Positions 16,350-26,385 are shown, counted from the first letter of the stretch. The stretch: DNA of 64,000 nucleotides from Schumannella sp. 10F1B-5-1 (GCF_006517535.1 NZ_VHQH01000036.1:16638-80637), one strand, 5' to 3'. The notes: a model not told the origin generated them from the sequence alone. Translations and numbers: made by a program.

Positions 16350-17119
16350 TGGCCGAGATCGCGATCGTCGCCGACGCCGAGGCGGCCGGCGAGCTCGCCG
16401 CCCAGCAGATCGCCCGCGTCGTCGCGAGCCGACCCGACGCCGTGCTCGGGCTCGCGACCGGCTCGACGCCGCTCAGCACCTGGGCCGCGCTGAAGGGCCG
16501 CGGCCTCGACCTGACCGGCGTGCGCGGCTTCGCCCTCGACGAGTACGTCGGCCTGCCCGACGGGCACCCCGAGAGCTACCGCGCCGTCATCACCCGCGAG
16601 GTCGTCGAGCCGCTCGGGCTCACCCCGTCGCTCGTGCACGTGCCCGGCGACGACGGCGGTCCGCTCGACGGGGCGGGGGAGCGCTACGAGGCCGCGATCG
16701 CCGCGGTCGGCGGGGTCGACCTGCAGATCCTCGGCATCGGCCGCACGGGCCACATCGGCTTCAACGAGCCCGGCTCGTCGCTCACCAGCCGCACGCGCAT
16801 CAAGACCCTGACCGAGCAGACCCGCGCCGACAACGCGCGCTTCTTCGACAGCCCGGATCAGGTGCCGCGCCACTGCCTCACGCAGGGGCTCGGCACGATC
16901 CTGGATGCGCGGCAGCTCGTGCTGCTCGCCTTCGGCGAGGGCAAGGCCGCCGCGGTCGCCGCCGCGGTCGAGGGGCCGCTGAGCGCGTCGATGCCGGGGT
17001 CGGTCATCCAGCTGCACCCGCGTGTGCTCGTGATCGTCGACGAGGCGGCCGGGTCGCAGCTGCGGCACGCCGACTACTACCGCTTCGCCTGGGACAACCG
17101 CCTGCCGTTCGAGGTCTGA
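16349..17119 (+). CDS. nagB: Glucosamine-6-phosphate deaminase
   Basis: 256 residues, the usual NagB length. Converts glucosamine-6-phosphate to fructose-6-phosphate and ammonia. Motifs: LGLATGSTPLSTW, FALDEYVGL (catalytic Asp in the DEY segment) and GIGRTGHIGFNEPGS. The ATG overlaps the kinase stop (TGATG). Last gene of the importer-1 operon, facing nagA convergently. Confidence 0.96.
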   Translation: MAEIAIVADAEAAGELAAQQIARVVASRPDAVLGLATGSTPLSTWAALKGRGLDLTGVRGFALDEYVGLPDGHPESYRAVITREVVEPLGLTPSLVHVPGDDGGPLDGAGERYEAAIAAVGGVDLQILGIGRTGHIGFNEPGSSLTSRTRIKTLTEQTRADNARFFDSPDQVPRHCLTQGLGTILDARQLVLLAFGEGKAAAVAAAVEGPLSASMPGSVIQLHPRVLVIVDEAAGSQLRHADYYRFAWDNRLPFEV

Positions 17120-17152
17120 TCGCGCCGTATCGGCCGGCGTGGTCGGCCGGCT

Positions 17153-17167
17153 GCCCTGCTGCAGGGC
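17153..17167. terminator. Possible terminator between convergent nagB and nagA
   Basis: Short hairpin GCCCTG-CTG-CAGGGC within the 84-nt gap between two convergent stops, with further GGCCGG repeats around it. No T-run. Confidence 0.35.
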
Positions 17168-17203
17168 TGGCTGCACGACCGGCTGCCCGGCGGCGGCGGC
17201 GCG

Positions 17204-18349
17204 TCAGCTCGCGTTGACCTCGGCGCCCGCGGCCCAGACCCGGGCGACACGATCGTCGTCGTCGAGCACGACCACGTCGGCGGCGTGGCCGGCGGCCAGC
17301 AGCCCGTAACGCGCGTCGAGGCCGAGCGCACGCGCCGGCGTCAGCGACAGGGCGGTCGCCGCGTCGACGAGCGAGAGGCCGAGCTCGTGCACGGCCAGCC
17401 TCAGCGCCGTGTCCTGCGTGAGGGTCGAGCCGGCGATCGTGTCGGTGCCGGCGATGCGGGCGACCCCGCCGCGCACCTCGACGTCGAGCGAGCCGAGGCG
17501 GTAGTCGCCATCGGCCGAGGCGGCGGCGGCCATCGCGTCCGTGACCAGGGCGACGCGTCCGGGCGCGCTCGCGAACAGCATCCGCGCCACCGAGGGATGC
17601 ACGTGCGTGCCGTCGAGGATCAGCTCGAGCACGACCCGCTCGTCGTCGAGCGCCGCCACGACCGGGCCGGGGGCGCGGTGGTGGATGGGTCGCATGGCGT
17701 TGAAGGCATGCGTCAGCAGGCGCGCCCCGCGGGCGAAGGCCTCGCGCACGAGATCGGCGTCGGCGTCCGTGTGCCCGACAGCGACGGCGACCCCGGCGTC
17801 GGCGAAGCGCGCGATGGCGTCGAGCGCGCCCGGCAGCTCCGGGGCGATCGTGATCTGACGCAGCGTGCCGTCGGCCGCGGCCAGCAGGCGGTCGACCGCC
17901 GCCGGCTCCGGGGCGATCAGGAAGTCGGGGTTGTGCGCGCCCTTGTGCGCGGGCGACAGGAACGGCCCCTCCAGGTGCGAGCCCAGCACCCGCGGGTCAC
18001 GGCGGCTCAGCTCGGCGATGCCGGCGAGGCTTCCTTCGAGCTCGTCGAGGGGGTTCGCGACGAGGCTCACGACCTGCCGCGTCGTGCCGTGCGGGCGGTG
18101 CGCGGCGAGCGCGCGCTCCAGCTCCTCGCCCCCGGCGTCGTAGGCCGCGGCCCCGCCGCCGTGCCCGTGGATGTCGACGAACCCCGGCAGCATCCGCGCG
18201 CCGTCGAGATCTATGCTCTCGTCGGCATACGGGGCCGTGGACGCGCCGCGCGCGGTGCTCGTGATGCGCTCGCCCTCGAGCAGCAGCCAGGCGTCGTCGA
18301 CCTCGCCGCGGGCGTCCACCCGCCGCGCCGAGTGCAGCAGGATGCTCAT
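17204..18349 (-). CDS. nagA: N-acetylglucosamine-6-phosphate deacetylase
   Basis: 381 residues, amidohydrolase superfamily. Removes acetate from GlcNAc-6-phosphate to give the NagB substrate. Visible motifs: GFVDIHGHGGG (metal His pair), HLEGPFLSPAHKGAHN (metal Glu), VGHTDADAD, THAFNAMRPIHHR and VTDAMAAA (catalytic Asp). A TAGGGT -10 box lies 6 nt before the ATG, so the mRNA is probably leaderless. It is divergent from a ROK regulator gene that likely controls it. Confidence 0.96.
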   Translation of the reverse strand: MSILLHSARRVDARGEVDDAWLLLEGERITSTARGASTAPYADESIDLDGARMLPGFVDIHGHGGGAAAYDAGGEELERALAAHRPHGTTRQVVSLVANPLDELEGSLAGIAELSRRDPRVLGSHLEGPFLSPAHKGAHNPDFLIAPEPAAVDRLLAAADGTLRQITIAPELPGALDAIARFADAGVAVAVGHTDADADLVREAFARGARLLTHAFNAMRPIHHRAPGPVVAALDDERVVLELILDGTHVHPSVARMLFASAPGRVALVTDAMAAAASADGDYRLGSLDVEVRGGVARIAGTDTIAGSTLTQDTALRLAVHELGLSLVDAATALSLTPARALGLDARYGLLAAGHAADVVVLDDDDRVARVWAAGAEVNAS

Positions 18350-18463
18350 GGCTGAACCCTACCCGCGGGCGTCGGAGCGGCATACTGTGCAGCGACGCCG
18401 GGTCGGCCGCCGCCCGGCAGGCACGGCCACCGACCACCACGAGACACGACGAGAGGGGACGCC

Positions 18464-19774
18464 ATGCGCCGCGGCACCAACCTCGTCGCCGTCGGCGGCT
18501 TCAACCAGGCCGTCGTGCTCGACCTGATCCGCCGCGCGCCCGAGGGCCTCAGCCGCGTCGAGCTGGCGCACGCCTCGGGGCTCAGCCCGCAGACGGTGAG
18601 CAACGTCGCCCGCCGGCTGATCGACGACGGGCTCGTGCTCGAGGCCGGCAAGCAGGTCAACGGCCGCGGCAAGCCGCGCACGATCCTGCAGCTCGACGCC
18701 CAGGGCGGCTTCGCGATCGGCGTGCACCTCGACCCCTCGCTGATCGCGTTCGTGATCACCGACCTCGACGGCGCCGTCGTGGCCCGCCGCATCCAGCGCA
18801 CCCCCGTCGCCGCGTCGCCGACCCAGGTGCTCGACGCGATGCAGACCTCGATCGACGAGCTGCTGGCCGACTCGCCCGAGGTGCCGCGCGATCGCGTGCT
18901 CGGCGTCGGCATCGCGGCTCCGGGTCCGATCGACCGCGAGCGCGGCGTGATCGTGAACCCGCCGCTGCTGCCGGGCTGGGATGCGGTGCCCCTGCGCGAC
19001 GAGCTCGCGCGCCGGCTCGGGGTTCCGGTCGTGCTCGAGAAGGACGTGACCGCCGCCGCCGCGGCCGAGCTCTGGTCGGCGACCGGGCACGACGGCGACG
19101 ACTTCGCGTTCTTCTACTACGGCTCGGGCGTCGGGCTCGGCATCGTGCTCGACCACACCGTGCTGCGCGGCGCCTCGGCGAACGTCGGCGACGTCGGTCA
19201 CACGGTCGTGCGCGCCGCGGGGGCCGGGGGAGTGCCGTGCCAGTGCGGCATGGCCGGCTGTCTGGGCGTGCAGACGAGCCCGCTGCGGCTTGTGCGCCAG
19301 GCCGCCGAGGAGGGCGTGATCGGCGGGCCGGGCGGAGCGGGCGGAGCAGCCGGGCCGGGCGGAGCCGACGGCGTCGACGGGCGCGCGGATCTCGACGACC
19401 TCGAGGACCCCGAGACGCTCTTCGCCGCTTTCCGCGAGCTCGCCGACCGCGTCGAGCAGGGCGATCCGCGGGCGCAGGCGCTGTTCGGCGCGCTGGCCGA
19501 CGACGTGGCGACGGCGCTCGTGCGCTTCGCCGACCTGCTCGACGTCGATCGCATCGTCTGCGGCGGCCCGTTCTGGGAGCCGGTGGGGCGGCTCATGCTC
19601 GGCCGGGTCGAGCGCGCGGTGCGCACCTCGCCCGCGCTCGTGACCCCGCATCCCGTGCGCATCGGCTCGAGCGCGGCGGGCGACGACGTCACCGCGATCG
19701 GCGCGGCCTGCCAGGTGCTGGATGCGCTCTACTCGCCGCGCCCCGCGAACCTGCTGCTCGCCGCCGGCGCCTGA
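18464..19774 (+). CDS. ROK-family transcriptional regulator (second)
   Basis: 436 residues. Winged HTH about residues 10-60 (SRVELAHASGLSPQTVSNVARRLIDDG), then the ROK fold with GVGIAAPGPID and the zinc motif CQCGMAGC. The kinase motif GEIGH is altered to GDVGH, fitting a sensor rather than an enzyme. A Gly/Ala-rich insert follows the zinc site (about 286-305). Divergent from nagA and upstream of the importer-2 operon, so either could be its target. Confidence 0.87.
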   Translation: MRRGTNLVAVGGFNQAVVLDLIRRAPEGLSRVELAHASGLSPQTVSNVARRLIDDGLVLEAGKQVNGRGKPRTILQLDAQGGFAIGVHLDPSLIAFVITDLDGAVVARRIQRTPVAASPTQVLDAMQTSIDELLADSPEVPRDRVLGVGIAAPGPIDRERGVIVNPPLLPGWDAVPLRDELARRLGVPVVLEKDVTAAAAAELWSATGHDGDDFAFFYYGSGVGLGIVLDHTVLRGASANVGDVGHTVVRAAGAGGVPCQCGMAGCLGVQTSPLRLVRQAAEEGVIGGPGGAGGAAGPGGADGVDGRADLDDLEDPETLFAAFRELADRVEQGDPRAQALFGALADDVATALVRFADLLDVDRIVCGGPFWEPVGRLMLGRVERAVRTSPALVTPHPVRIGSSAAGDDVTAIGAACQVLDALYSPRPANLLLAAGA

Positions 19775-19826
19775 CGCGCATCCCGCTCGCCGCGCGATCC
19801 CGCACCCCCAGCGCGATCGATCGTGA

Positions 19827-19862
19827 TTAAGTCTTGACAAGCGTTAAGTCCATCGTTTTTAG
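19827..19862 (+). promoter_or_regulatory. Promoter and operator of the importer-2/alpha-mannosidase operon
   Basis: A consensus -35 TTGACA (19834-19839) is followed at 17 nt by TTTTAG (19857-19862). A 21-nt near-palindrome, TTAA-N2-CTTG-A-CAAG-N2-TTAA (19827-19847), overlaps the -35, so a bound repressor would block polymerase. A ROK regulator gene lies just upstream. Confidence 0.6.
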
Positions 19863-19969
19863 TTATTGCACCCCCGCCCGCGGCGACGACGAAGCCACCG
19901 CACACCAGCATCACCATCAGCTCACGCTGACTCCTCGCCGACGGGTGCCGTGCACACCGAGGAGTTTCG

Positions 19970-21361
19970 ATGATGAGACCTGCACCACGCACGACAGCCC
20001 TGGCCCGGCGAGCGCCGAAGAAGCGCGTTCTGGCCACCCTCGCCGCCATCGCCGGAGCCGCGCTGCTGCTCTCCGGCTGCGCCGGCGGCTCCGGCGACGA
20101 CGGCAAGACCATCAAGGTCGCCTACCAGAAGTTCGGCAACTTCATCCAGCTCGACAAGCACATGAAGAAGGTGAAGGCCGAGTACGAGAAGGCCAACCCG
20201 GGCATGAAGGTCGAGCTCGTTCCGATCGCCGCCCAGGAGACCGACTACTTCACCAAGCTCGCGCTCATGAACAAGTCGAGCTCGACCGCCCCCGACGTCA
20301 TGTACGAGGACACCTTCCAGGTGAAGTCGGATGTCGACGCCGGCTACCTCGCCCCGCTCGACAGCTACATCGACAAGTGGGATGAGTGGGACCAGTTCTT
20401 CGACAACGCCAAGCAGGCCGGCCTCGGCGACGACGGCAAGACCTACGGCATCTCGATGGGCACCGACACCCGCGCCCTCTGGTACAACAAGCAGCTGTTC
20501 GAGCAGGCCGGCATCGCGGTTCCGTGGGAGCCGAAGAGCTGGGACGAGGTGCTCGACACCGCGAAGACGATCAAGCAGAAGCTGCCCGACGTCATCCCGA
20601 TGAACGTCTACTCGAGCACCGCCCAGGGCGAGGCCGCGTCGATGCAGGGCTTCGAGATGCTGCTCTACGGCACGAAGGACACGCTCTACGACACCGACAG
20701 CAAGAAGTGGGTGACCGGCTCGAAGGGCTTCACCGACTCGCTGCAGTTCATCAAGGACCTCTACGGCGGCGGCCTCGCCCCGAGCCCCGACCAGGCCCTC
20801 GACAAGAACGTCGGCACCAAGGTCGGCGCCGAGTGGCTGCCCCAGGGCAAGCTCGCGATCGCGCTCGACGGCTCGTGGATGAGCGGCACCTGGCTCGAAG
20901 ACGGCAGCGCGCCGTGGCCCGAGTGGAACGACGTCATGGGCCAGGCTCCGATGCCGACGCAGGACGGCGACGACCCGGGCTCGGTGAGCATGTCGGGCGG
21001 CTGGACGCTCGCGATGGGCTCGAAGAGCAAGAACAAGGATGCGGCGTGGGACTTCATCGCGCTCGCCCTGAACAAGGAGAACTCGAAGTCGTACGACATC
21101 GCGGCGAGCCAGATCGCGGTACGCGACGACGTCTCGAAGGACCCGGAGTACGCCGACGCGAACCCCTCGTTCGCGTTCTTCAGCTCGATCGTGCCGGTCA
21201 CGCACTTCCGCCCGGCCACGTCGGACTACTCGAAGATCTCGCTCAACATCCAGGTCGCCATGGAGGCGGTGCTGACGGGCCAGCAGAGCCCGAAGGAGGC
21301 CGCGGCCGCCTGGGATGAATCCGTCGTCGGCATCGTCGGCGAGAAGAACACCACGAAGTGA
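19970..21361 (+). CDS. Sugar ABC transporter substrate-binding lipoprotein (importer 2)
   Basis: 463 residues, solute-binding protein family 1. Lipobox LLSGC at Cys37 after an Arg/Lys-rich N-terminus. Conserved features include TDTRALWYNKQLFEQAGI and SWDEVLDTAKTIKQKLP. Two ATGs stand in tandem at 19970 and 19973 behind GAGGAG. The operon continues into two permease genes and a GH38 alpha-mannosidase, so the ligand is probably an alpha-mannosyl oligosaccharide (inferred). Confidence 0.9.
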   Translation: MMRPAPRTTALARRAPKKRVLATLAAIAGAALLLSGCAGGSGDDGKTIKVAYQKFGNFIQLDKHMKKVKAEYEKANPGMKVELVPIAAQETDYFTKLALMNKSSSTAPDVMYEDTFQVKSDVDAGYLAPLDSYIDKWDEWDQFFDNAKQAGLGDDGKTYGISMGTDTRALWYNKQLFEQAGIAVPWEPKSWDEVLDTAKTIKQKLPDVIPMNVYSSTAQGEAASMQGFEMLLYGTKDTLYDTDSKKWVTGSKGFTDSLQFIKDLYGGGLAPSPDQALDKNVGTKVGAEWLPQGKLAIALDGSWMSGTWLEDGSAPWPEWNDVMGQAPMPTQDGDDPGSVSMSGGWTLAMGSKSKNKDAAWDFIALALNKENSKSYDIAASQIAVRDDVSKDPEYADANPSFAFFSSIVPVTHFRPATSDYSKISLNIQVAMEAVLTGQQSPKEAAAAWDESVVGIVGEKNTTK

Positions 21362-22296
21362 CGGCCACCGCCGCCACGCCCGACGCGCTGCGCGGCGGTC
21401 CCTCCGGGGACCGCCGCCGGCGCGGCCGGCTCGGCCGGGATCTGCTGCGCAGCACGCCGCTGCTGCCGGCGGTCGTTCTGCTGGCGATCTTCCTGCTCGG
21501 CCCGGTGATCAGCGCCTTCTACGGCGCCTTCACGAACTCGGCGCTCAGCGGCGCCGCCGCCCAGGGTGCGGAGTTCATCGGCTTCAAGAACTTCACCGAC
21601 CTGTTCGCCGACCCCGACTTCCCGAAGTCGGTCGTGCTGACCTTCGTCTTCCTGTTCTTCTCGGCGGTCGTCGGGCAGAACGTGCTGGGCCTGGCGCTGG
21701 CGCTGCTCATGCGCTCGGCGAACAAGGTCGTGCGGGCCATCGTGTCCACGATCGTCGTCGGCGCCTGGATCCTGCCCGAGATCGTCGCCTCGTTCGCCGC
21801 CTACGCGTTCTTCACGAAGGAGGGCACGCTCAACGGGATGCTCGCCGCGATCGGCATCACGGGCCCCACCTGGCTCTACACCTTCCCGATGCTCGCCGTG
21901 ATCCTGGCCAACATCTGGCGCGGCGCCGCGTTCTCGATGCTCGTCTACTCGGCGGCCATCAACGATGTGCCGCCCGAGATCACCGAGTCGGCCGAGGTGG
22001 ATGGCGCGACCGGCTGGCAGCGCCTGGTGCGCATCACGATCCCCATGATCCGCCGCAGCATCTCGACCAACCTCATGCTGACGACCCTGCAGACCCTGTC
22101 GGTGTTCACGCTCATCTACGTGATGACCGGCGGCGGACCGGGCACGAACTCGTCGACCCTGCCGCTCCTGGCCTACAAGGAGGGAATCGCCTTCGGCCAG
22201 CTCGGCTTCGGAACCGCGATCGCGCTCATCCTGCTCGTCGTCGGGGCCCTGTGCTCGATCGTGTACATCCGCGCGCTGAAGCCGGAGGTGGACTGA
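21358..22296 (+). CDS. Sugar ABC transporter permease, MalF type (importer 2)
   Basis: 312 residues, six membrane helices. The EAA loop reads TESAEVDGATGWQRLVRITIPMI. The GTG at 21358 overlaps the binding-protein stop (GTGA). Pairs with the next gene product; no ATPase gene in the operon. Confidence 0.92.
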   Translation: MTATAATPDALRGGPSGDRRRRGRLGRDLLRSTPLLPAVVLLAIFLLGPVISAFYGAFTNSALSGAAAQGAEFIGFKNFTDLFADPDFPKSVVLTFVFLFFSAVVGQNVLGLALALLMRSANKVVRAIVSTIVVGAWILPEIVASFAAYAFFTKEGTLNGMLAAIGITGPTWLYTFPMLAVILANIWRGAAFSMLVYSAAINDVPPEITESAEVDGATGWQRLVRITIPMIRRSISTNLMLTTLQTLSVFTLIYVMTGGGPGTNSSTLPLLAYKEGIAFGQLGFGTAIALILLVVGALCSIVYIRALKPEVD

Positions 22297-22297
22297 C

Positions 22298-23137
22298 ATG
22301 TCCCTCGCCCTGACCTCGCCGCGCGGCCGCGGCCTGCGCGTGGTGTCGAACCTCGTGCTCGTGCTCATCGGGGTGGCGTTCCTGCTGCCGATGGTGTGGC
22401 TCGTGCTCGCCTCGCTCGACACCCGCGCCACCCTGACGGCGAAGCTGCCCGAGTTCACGCTCGACAACTTCACGCAGGTGCTCACGCCCGAGAACGCGTG
22501 GATCCCGCTCGGCAACAGCCTGATCATCTCGGCGGGCACCGCCCTCGTGACGGTCGTCGTCGCCGTGCTGGCGGCCTACCCGCTCTCGCGCTACACGCTG
22601 CGCGTGAACCGGCCCTTCCTCTACGGGGTGCTGTTCGGAACCTGCCTGCCGATCACGGCGATGATGGTGCCGGTCTACGGCCTGTTCGTCGCTCTCGACC
22701 TGCTCAACTCGTTCCCCGGCATCATCCTGTTCCTCGCCGCCACCAGCCTGCCGATGGCGATCTGGATGGCGAAGAACTTCATGGACTCGGTGCCGATCTC
22801 GATCGAGGAGGCCGCCTGGACCGACGGGGCCTCGATGCTCTCGACGCTGACCCGCGTGGTCGTGCCGCTCATGCGGCCCGGCATCGGCGTGGTGTTCATC
22901 TTCGTGTTCATCCAGGCCTGGGGGAACTTCTTCGTCCCCTTCATCCTCGTCACCGACCCGACGCAGATGCCCGCGGCCGTCACGATCTACAACTTCTTCG
23001 GCGCCTACGGGGCCGTCGCCTACGGGCAGCTGGCGGCGTTCTCGCTGCTCTACTCCGTGCCCGTGCTGGCGCTGTACGTGCTCGTGCAGCGCTTCTCGGG
23101 CGGCTCGTTCGCGCTCGCGGGGGCCGTGAAGGGCTGA
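22298..23137 (+). CDS. Sugar ABC transporter permease, MalG type (importer 2)
   Basis: 279 residues, six membrane helices, EAA loop EEAAWTDGASMLSTLTRVVVP. The start lies one base after the MalF-type stop. Last transporter gene before the alpha-mannosidase gene, with a 90-nt CA-rich leader between. Confidence 0.92.
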   Translation: MSLALTSPRGRGLRVVSNLVLVLIGVAFLLPMVWLVLASLDTRATLTAKLPEFTLDNFTQVLTPENAWIPLGNSLIISAGTALVTVVVAVLAAYPLSRYTLRVNRPFLYGVLFGTCLPITAMMVPVYGLFVALDLLNSFPGIILFLAATSLPMAIWMAKNFMDSVPISIEEAAWTDGASMLSTLTRVVVPLMRPGIGVVFIFVFIQAWGNFFVPFILVTDPTQMPAAVTIYNFFGAYGAVAYGQLAAFSLLYSVPVLALYVLVQRFSGGSFALAGAVKG

Positions 23138-23227
23138 GCCGCGCATCCACCGACCCGACCTGACTCGGTCCGATCCGATCCACCACCGCTCCACACCACC
23201 GCTCCACCACATCCGGGAGAGACACCC

Positions 23228-26200
23228 ATGCACGACACCGCCGCGCTCATCGAGGCGCGCATCCGCCGCAGCTACCGCGAGCGCATCCTGCCCGCGGCCT
23301 ACCGCGACACCGCTCCCGTGGAGGTGACGGCCTGGGAGGCGCCGGGCGAGCCGGTGCCCTTCGCCGAGGCCGTCGGGCAGAGCTTCACGCCCTTCGAGAC
23401 CGGCGTCATGTGGGGCCGGCCGTGGGGCACGACCTGGCTGCGCATCACCGGCACCGTGCCCGCCGACTGGCCCGTGGATGCGGTGGAGCTGGTCGTCGAC
23501 CTCGGCTTCCTGCCCAGCGGTCCCGGCTTCCAGAGCGAGGGGCTGATCTGGTCGGAGGACGGATGTCTAGTCAAGGGGCTCGAGCCGAAGAACACCTTCG
23601 TGCCCGTGCCGGTCGGGCCCGGCGGCAGCTTCACGCTGTACGTCGAGGCGGCGTCGAACCCCGACGTGGGCAGCGACTGGAGCCACGCGCCGACCCCGAT
23701 GGGCGATCTCGAGACCGCGCCGCGCGATCCGCTCTACCGCTTCGCCGGCGCCCACCTCGGCGTCTTCGACCGCGAGGCCTTCGGGCTCGAACGCGACGTC
23801 TGGACGCTCATCGGCGTGCTCGAGAACCTGCCCGACAACTCGACCCGCCGCGCCGGCATCCTGCGTGCGCTCGAGCGGGCCGTCGACGTGCTCGACCCCG
23901 ACGACGTCGCCGGCACCGCCGCCGACGCCCGGGCGCAGATCGCCGGCGTGCTCGCCGACCGCGCCGCCGGCAGCACGCACCGCACGATCGCGGTCGGGCA
24001 CGCGCACATCGACTCCGCCTGGCTCTGGCCGGTGCGCGAGACGCGCCGCAAGGTCGCGCGCACCTTCTCGAACGTGCTCGAACTGATGGACCGCTACCCC
24101 GACTTCGTGTTCGCCGCATCCAGTGCGCAGCAGTACGCGTGGATGAAGGAGGGCTACCCCGAGCTGTTCGAGCGCATCGCGGCCCGGGTGAAGGAGGGGC
24201 GCTTCGTGCCCGTCGGCGGCATGTGGGTCGAGAGCGACACGAACATGCCCGGCGGCGAGGCGATGGCGCGCCAGTTCGTGGCCGGCAAGGGCTTCTTCCT
24301 GCGCGAGTTCGGCGTCGAGACGAAGGAGGTGTGGCTGCCCGACAGCTTCGGCTACTCGGCCGGCCTGCCGCAGATCGTCGCCGCGTCGGCGAGCGACAAC
24401 TTCCTCACGCAGAAGATCTCGTGGAACGAGACCAATGTGATGCCGCACCACACCTTCCTCTGGGAGGGCATCGACGGCAGCCGGGTCTTCACGCACTTCC
24501 CGCCGGTCGACACCTACAACTCCGACCTCTCGGGCGCCGATCTGGCCCGCGCCGAGAGCCAGAACCGCGAGCGCGGCGTCAGCGACCTCTCGCTCGTGCC
24601 CTACGGCTACGGCGACGGCGGCGGCGGACCCACCCGCGAGATGATCGAGACCGCGCACCGCAAGCACGACCTCGACGGCTCGGCGCGCGTCGACCTGCGG
24701 CGTCCGGACGAGTTCTTCGCCGAGGCGCGCGCGTCGCTGCCGCACCCCGCCGTCTGGTCGGGCGAGCTCTACCTCGAGTTCCACCGCGGCACCTACACCT
24801 CGCAGTCGCGCACCAAGGAGGGCAACCGCAAGAGCGAGCACCTGCTGCGTCAGGCCGAGCTCTGGGCGGCGACCGCGGCCGTGCGCACCGGGGCCGAGTA
24901 CCCCGTGGATGCGCTGCGCCGGGCCTGGGAGACGGTGCTGCTGCAGCAGTTCCACGACATCCTGCCCGGCTCGTCGATCGCCTGGGTGCATCAGGAGGCC
25001 GAGCGCAACTACGCGGCCGTCGCCGAGAGCCTCGAGGGGCTGATCGGGTCGGCGATCGCGGCGCTGGGCGGGTCGGCCGGTGCCGGATCGGATGCGGACG
25101 CGGGCTCGGGGGCGACCGTCGCCTTCAACGCGAGCCCCTTCGCCGTGGACGGGGTGCCCGCGCTCTCGGCCGGAACGCCGCGGCGCGCATCCACCCGGAT
25201 CACCGCCGTCGAGGGCGGGGGAGCGGAGCTCGCGAGCGACGCCCTCACCGCGCGGCTCGACGCCGACGGGCACCTCGTGTCGCTCGTCGACGCCCACGGC
25301 CGCGAGGCCATCGCGCCGGGCGGGCTCGGCAACGAGCTGCAGTTCTTCCGCGACACCCCGAACCAGTGGGATGCGTGGGACATCGACGCCGCCTACCAGC
25401 GCATGCCGCTCGATGGGGTGCGCATGACCGGGCTCGAGATCGACGGCGACGCTGTGGTCGTGCGCCGCGAGGTCGGCGCGTCGACCGTGGTGCAGCGCAT
25501 CCAGCTGACCGGCGACGGCACGGGAATCGCGATCGAGAGCGACATCGACTGGCACGAGCGGCAGAAGCTGCTCAAGCTCGCGTTCCCCTTCGACGTGCAC
25601 GCCGCGACCGCCGCGAGCGAGGTGCAGTTCGGGCACGTGCGCCGCGCCACCCACAGCAACACCTCGTGGGACATGGCCCGCTTCGAGACGAGCGCGCACC
25701 GCTGGGTGCACGTCGACGAGCCCGGCTTCGGCGTGACCGTCGCGAACGACCGCGTCTACGGTCACGACATCACCCGCACGACCCGCGACGACGGCGGAGC
25801 CACGACCCTCGTGCGCGAGTCGCTGCTGCGCGCACCCACCTTCCCCGACCCGCACGCCGACCAGGGCCGGCACGTGTTCCGCCACATCGTGGCGCCCGGC
25901 GCGCTGCTCGACGGCGTGGCCGCGGGCTACCGCGTCAACCTGCCGCTGCGCGAGGTCGCGGCGCCTGAGGGGCACGTGGTCGAGCCGCTCGTCGCGGTCG
26001 TCGGCGCGGGCTCGGGTGCCGGCTCGGGTTCCGGCGGCATCGGGGGCGTCGGCTCGGAGTCGATCCTCATCGAGGCGGTCAAACTGGCCGAAGACGGCTC
26101 GGGGGATGTCGTGGTGCGTCTCTACGAGGCGCGCGGCGGTCGCGCATCCGGTCGCCTGCAGCCCGGCTTCGCGGCCGGCGCGGCGGTGCGCACCGACCTG

Positions 26201-26296
26201 CTCGAGCGACCGCTCGAGGGGGGAGCGCACGGCGACGCGCTCGCGCTCGACCTGCGCCCCTTCGAGCTGGTGACGGTGCGCATCCCGCGGGCCTGA
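23228..26296 (+). CDS. Alpha-mannosidase, glycoside hydrolase family 38
   Basis: 1022 residues, no signal peptide, so cytoplasmic. The GH38 zinc motif GHAHIDSAWLWP is present with His258, His260 and Asp262, and the probable nucleophile Asp372 in WLPDSFGYSAGLPQI. The length matches bacterial GH38 enzymes with a central three-helix bundle and large beta domains. It should remove alpha-linked mannose from oligosaccharides brought in by importer 2. Two low-complexity Gly/Ala/Ser inserts (about 616-634 and 922-938) are unusual and lie outside the catalytic domain. GGGAGAG precedes the ATG. Confidence 0.95.
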   Translation: MHDTAALIEARIRRSYRERILPAAYRDTAPVEVTAWEAPGEPVPFAEAVGQSFTPFETGVMWGRPWGTTWLRITGTVPADWPVDAVELVVDLGFLPSGPGFQSEGLIWSEDGCLVKGLEPKNTFVPVPVGPGGSFTLYVEAASNPDVGSDWSHAPTPMGDLETAPRDPLYRFAGAHLGVFDREAFGLERDVWTLIGVLENLPDNSTRRAGILRALERAVDVLDPDDVAGTAADARAQIAGVLADRAAGSTHRTIAVGHAHIDSAWLWPVRETRRKVARTFSNVLELMDRYPDFVFAASSAQQYAWMKEGYPELFERIAARVKEGRFVPVGGMWVESDTNMPGGEAMARQFVAGKGFFLREFGVETKEVWLPDSFGYSAGLPQIVAASASDNFLTQKISWNETNVMPHHTFLWEGIDGSRVFTHFPPVDTYNSDLSGADLARAESQNRERGVSDLSLVPYGYGDGGGGPTREMIETAHRKHDLDGSARVDLRRPDEFFAEARASLPHPAVWSGELYLEFHRGTYTSQSRTKEGNRKSEHLLRQAELWAATAAVRTGAEYPVDALRRAWETVLLQQFHDILPGSSIAWVHQEAERNYAAVAESLEGLIGSAIAALGGSAGAGSDADAGSGATVAFNASPFAVDGVPALSAGTPRRASTRITAVEGGGAELASDALTARLDADGHLVSLVDAHGREAIAPGGLGNELQFFRDTPNQWDAWDIDAAYQRMPLDGVRMTGLEIDGDAVVVRREVGASTVVQRIQLTGDGTGIAIESDIDWHERQKLLKLAFPFDVHAATAASEVQFGHVRRATHSNTSWDMARFETSAHRWVHVDEPGFGVTVANDRVYGHDITRTTRDDGGATTLVRESLLRAPTFPDPHADQGRHVFRHIVAPGALLDGVAAGYRVNLPLREVAAPEGHVVEPLVAVVGAGSGAGSGSGGIGGVGSESILIEAVKLAEDGSGDVVVRLYEARGGRASGRLQPGFAAGAAVRTDLLERPLEGGAHGDALALDLRPFELVTVRIPRA

Positions 26297-26310
26297 TCGG
26301 CGATCGGACG

Positions 26311-26349
26311 GCGCGAGCCCGGGTACCTGCGGGGGTCCCGGGCTCGCGC
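26311..26349. terminator. Bidirectional terminator between GH38 and purU
   Basis: A perfect 13-bp stem (26311-26323 with 26337-26349) and a 13-nt loop between convergent genes. Confidence 0.75.
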
Positions 26350-26385
26350 TCTGTTCGCGGTGCGGCGCGTCGGCGCCAGGTGGCG

